Positions 47,190-47,666 of a stretch of 47,666 nt of DNA are shown piece by piece. Numbering within the stretch: the stretch's first letter is position 1; every line of letters starts with the position of its first letter. The DNA is from DATDYQ01 sp035288965 (GTDB taxonomy: Archaea; Nanobdellota; Nanobdellia; SCGC-AAA011-G17; JAGVZF01), in the NCBI GenBank assembly GCA_035288965.1, contig DATDYQ010000048.1:1-47666 (forward strand), read 5' to 3'. The notes beneath the pieces were generated by a model that saw only the letters and a list, made by a program, of their open reading frames with translations, was not told the origin of the DNA and made no database searches. Made by a program: the position numbers and the translations under genes.

Positions 47190-47666
47190 TTGGCGGACAT
47201 ATTAACAGACAAAGTTAGGATATTACAAAAACAACCAGAACATATAAGGAACATCGCTATTTGTGCCCATATCGATATCCTTTAAGATACAACTTCTTAA
47301 GGACGAATGCATGGAAAAACAACATTTAGCGATAGTCTTTTAGCAGGAGCAGGGATGATAAGCGAAGAGTTAGCTGGAAAACAACTAGCTTTAGATTTTC
47401 ATGAAGATGAGATTGCAAGAGGAATAACAATAGATGCTGCTAATGTTTCTATGGTGCATAATGTAGAAGGACAAGATTTTTTAATAAACTTAATTGATAC
47501 TCCAGGACATGTTGATTTTGGAGGTGATGTAACAAGAGCAATGAGAGCTGTTGATGGAGCTATTGTTTTAGTTGATGCTGTTGAAGGAATGATGCCACAA
47601 ACAGAAACTGTTTTACGTCAAGCTTTAAGAGAAAGAGTTAAGCCGGTTTTATTTATTAATAAAGTT
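47190..47666 (+). CDS. fusA: Translation elongation factor aEF-2, 5' part, interrupted by intron
   Basis: A TTG at 47190 follows AAGGAGGT. Exon 1 (47190-47276) encodes ADILTDKVRILQK... and ends AHID. Exon 2 (47310 to window end) begins HGKTTFSDSLLAGAG and continues with ARGITIDAANVSM, LIDTPGHVDFGGDVTRAMR and VKPVLFINKV. Joined, they give the GTPase P-loop AHIDHGKTT and the G3 DTPGH. The 33 bases between carry two in-frame TAA codons, so an intact factor requires their removal. The gene continues beyond the window. The Shine-Dalgarno overlaps the end of the upstream endonuclease gene. Confidence 0.9.
47277..47309 (+). other. 33-nt bulge-helix-bulge intron in aEF-2
   Basis: The fold matches an archaeal BHB motif. 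The outer helix is CCAT (47267-47270) with ATGG (47311-47314). The central helix is ATCG (47271-47274) with CGAA (47304-47307), one A-A mismatch. The 3-nt bulges are ATA (47275-47277) and TGC (47308-47310). The intron helix is TCCTT (47278-47282) with AAGGA (47299-47303), extended by AAGA/TCTT. Cutting after the second base of each bulge gives exactly the junction GAT|CAT that restores the protein. Confidence 0.85.

Noticed and set aside
47190..47312. aEF-2 as a pseudogene or starting at the internal ATG 47307
   Set aside because: Both flanks are perfectly conserved in frame, the insertion is an exact BHB unit, and an internal start would lose the P-loop beginning. A decayed gene would not look this way.
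1..47666. CRISPR arrays, insertion sequences or transposases
   Set aside because: I found no regularly spaced repeats and no transposase or integrase frame; the only clear element boundaries are the nusA-end repeats.

Overview
The window is AT-rich archaeal DNA, most likely from a small-genome DPANN archaeon of the Woesearchaeota/Pacearchaeota kind. The evidence is a split archaeal RNA polymerase (rpoH, rpoB'', rpoB', rpoA', rpoA'') followed by eL30 and an archaeal NusA, uS12, uS7 and aEF-2; BRE/TATA promoters of the form AAAGCTTTATAAA just upstream of starts; bulge-helix-bulge (BHB) type introns; a prepilin N-terminus of the QAAMEFLMTYGW kind; and overlapping genes with short spacers. The lineage is inferred from gene content only.

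Layout. 1-5.7 kb: a partial zinc-ribbon gene, DUF192, a pilin-anchored secreted protein with MopE-like repeats, RNase J, an AbrB/PIN toxin-antitoxin pair, and a DUF4097-like surface protein. 5.8-10.1 kb: a DNA-break repair operon (Mre11, DHH nuclease, Rad50). 10.1-17.6 kb: small genes, tRNA-Pro, membrane proteins, an AbrB/RelE pair, a tRNA-Tyr with two introns, tRNA-Asp, an F420/NADP oxidoreductase-like gene, a short MutS-like ATPase and an aldo/keto reductase. 17.7-20.3 kb: a large membrane-linked transglutaminase-like protein, probably interrupted by a 9-A frameshift.

20.3-26.9 kb is the most striking region. It is a tightly overlapping seven-gene operon encoding an ARC/Mpa-type AAA ATPase, a ubiquitin-like candidate ending GG-YRF, a JAMM protease, a two-domain E1-like enzyme organised like eukaryotic E1 (degenerate plus active ThiF domain), and three paralogous unknown proteins with an invariant H-x7-C pair. 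A short motif (LLxGEEPxxKL-like) recurs in the JAMM protein and all three paralogs. It reads as a complete modify/deconjugate/unfold module without a recognisable E2, E3 or proteasome. The three paralogs are the candidates for the missing steps.

27-47.7 kb is the transcription/translation supercluster. It is interrupted by an HEPN/MNT cassette bounded by perfect 83-bp direct repeats of the nusA 3' end, a lipoprotein, a fused GMP synthase, a tandem ThyX-like protein, and other accessory genes including a LAGLIDADG endonuclease directly upstream of aEF-2. The aEF-2 gene, cut off by the window end, is interrupted inside its P-loop coding sequence by a 33-nt insertion with two in-frame stops. This insertion folds into a near-canonical BHB motif whose predicted cleavage sites restore the reading frame exactly, so it is probably an mRNA intron processed by the tRNA splicing endonuclease.
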